Assembly (NCBI GenBank): GCA_012797915.1
Contig: JAAZOE010000528.1
Coordinates: 1-14,092, forward strand
Reading direction: 5' to 3'
Length of the DNA: 14,092 nt
Origin: Candidatus Zixiibacteriota bacterium
GTDB lineage: Bacteria > Zixibacteria > MSB-5A5 > GN15 > JAAZOE01
The notes beneath the pieces are model-generated. The model had not been told where the DNA came from. It saw only the letters and a program-made list of their open reading frames with translations, and did no database searches. The position numbers and the translations under genes were made by a program. Below, piece by piece: positions 13,913-14,092 of the stretch; position 1 is the first letter of the stretch; each line of letters begins with the position of its first letter.

Positions 13913-14092
13913 TCAGTCGTCGATGGCGACCGGTTCGGGTCGCTGGCGTCGGAGGCAGTCGGCCACGCGGTTGATGCGAGGGAAGGCCTCGGCCGTTTCG
14001 CGCCGAAGGTCGGTCCATCCCGATTGACGGAATCCCGTCAGCCGACCGGACATCGCCGCGGTCAGGGCGAGGCCAAACAGCGTGCCCATCAG
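13913..14092 (-). CDS. C-terminal end of an unidentified gene, cut by the window edge
   Basis: A reading frame enters from the right edge and ends at TGA 13913-13915, giving 59 residues. It starts with a hydrophobic stretch (LMGTLFGLALTAAMSG) followed by a charged region (TGFRQSGWTDLRRETAEAF), and ends EPVAIDD. The composition fits a real C-terminus, for example of a membrane-associated glycan enzyme. It is too short to assign a family. It lies 197 bases before the capsule-synthase-like gene on the same strand, so it probably belongs to the same locus. Confidence 0.45.
   Translation of the reverse strand: MMGTLFGLALTAAMSGRLTGFRQSGWTDLRRETAEAFPRINRVADCLRRQRPEPVAIDD

Noticed and set aside
13755..14018. 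Minus-strand 87-residue frame at the right edge
   Set aside because: It is Arg/Pro-rich with no motif. The overlapping frame that enters from the edge and stops at 13913 has a more protein-like composition.
1..14092. CRISPR arrays, tRNA or rRNA genes, insertion sequences, phage genes
   Set aside because: No regularly spaced repeats, RNA gene signatures, transposase motifs or terminal repeats were seen.

Overview
The window looks like a chromosomal segment of a Gram-negative bacterium with GC-rich DNA. It encodes predicted outer-membrane beta-barrel proteins, proteins with signal peptides and an envelope polysaccharide locus. Shine-Dalgarno sequences (AGGAG, GGAGG) and TTGACA-type promoters are easy to see. 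The lineage cannot be fixed from the sequence. The mix of a PDZ-bearing exported protein, a soluble transhydrogenase, short RRM proteins and a capsule locus would fit an uncultured FCB-type or deltaproteobacterium-like lineage, but that is only a guess.

Left part (1-5000). A small exported protein (+) converges on a flavodiiron-type metallo-beta-lactamase-fold protein (-) across a very GC-rich stem-loop. Next is a two-gene unit on the minus strand: a polytopic membrane protein followed by an exported PDZ protein. It is transcribed divergently from sthA (+), which encodes a soluble NAD(P) transhydrogenase.

Middle part (5000-6165). Two paralogous single-RRM RNA-binding proteins lie in tandem on the plus strand, each with its own good sigma-70-type promoter. 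The promoter of the first is embedded in the end of sthA, with its -10 box overlapping the sthA stop codon. The 315-base gap between the two genes is rich in inverted repeats. The predicted leader of the second gene contains a long closing stem, an inner hairpin and a possible pseudoknot. A clean intrinsic terminator follows the second gene.

Right part (6165-14092). This is an extracellular polysaccharide or capsule locus, all on the minus strand. In transcription order it holds: the tail of an unidentified gene, a capsule-synthase-like (KpsC/KpsS-type) protein, a GT4 glycosyltransferase, a 310-base structured gap, a GDP-mannose 4,6-dehydratase homologue, a short protein equivalent to the C-terminal domain of DegT/DnrJ aminotransferases, a polyprenyl glycosylphosphotransferase that would start the repeat unit, and a Wzi-type outer-membrane protein.

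The most interesting points are (a) the structured RNA leader between the RRM genes; (b) the dehydratase homologue that has lost the catalytic Thr/Glu/Tyr set, translationally coupled to an aminotransferase fragment without its PLP domain; (c) a flavodiiron-type protein lacking most diiron ligands; and (d) a predicted leaderless membrane-protein gene.
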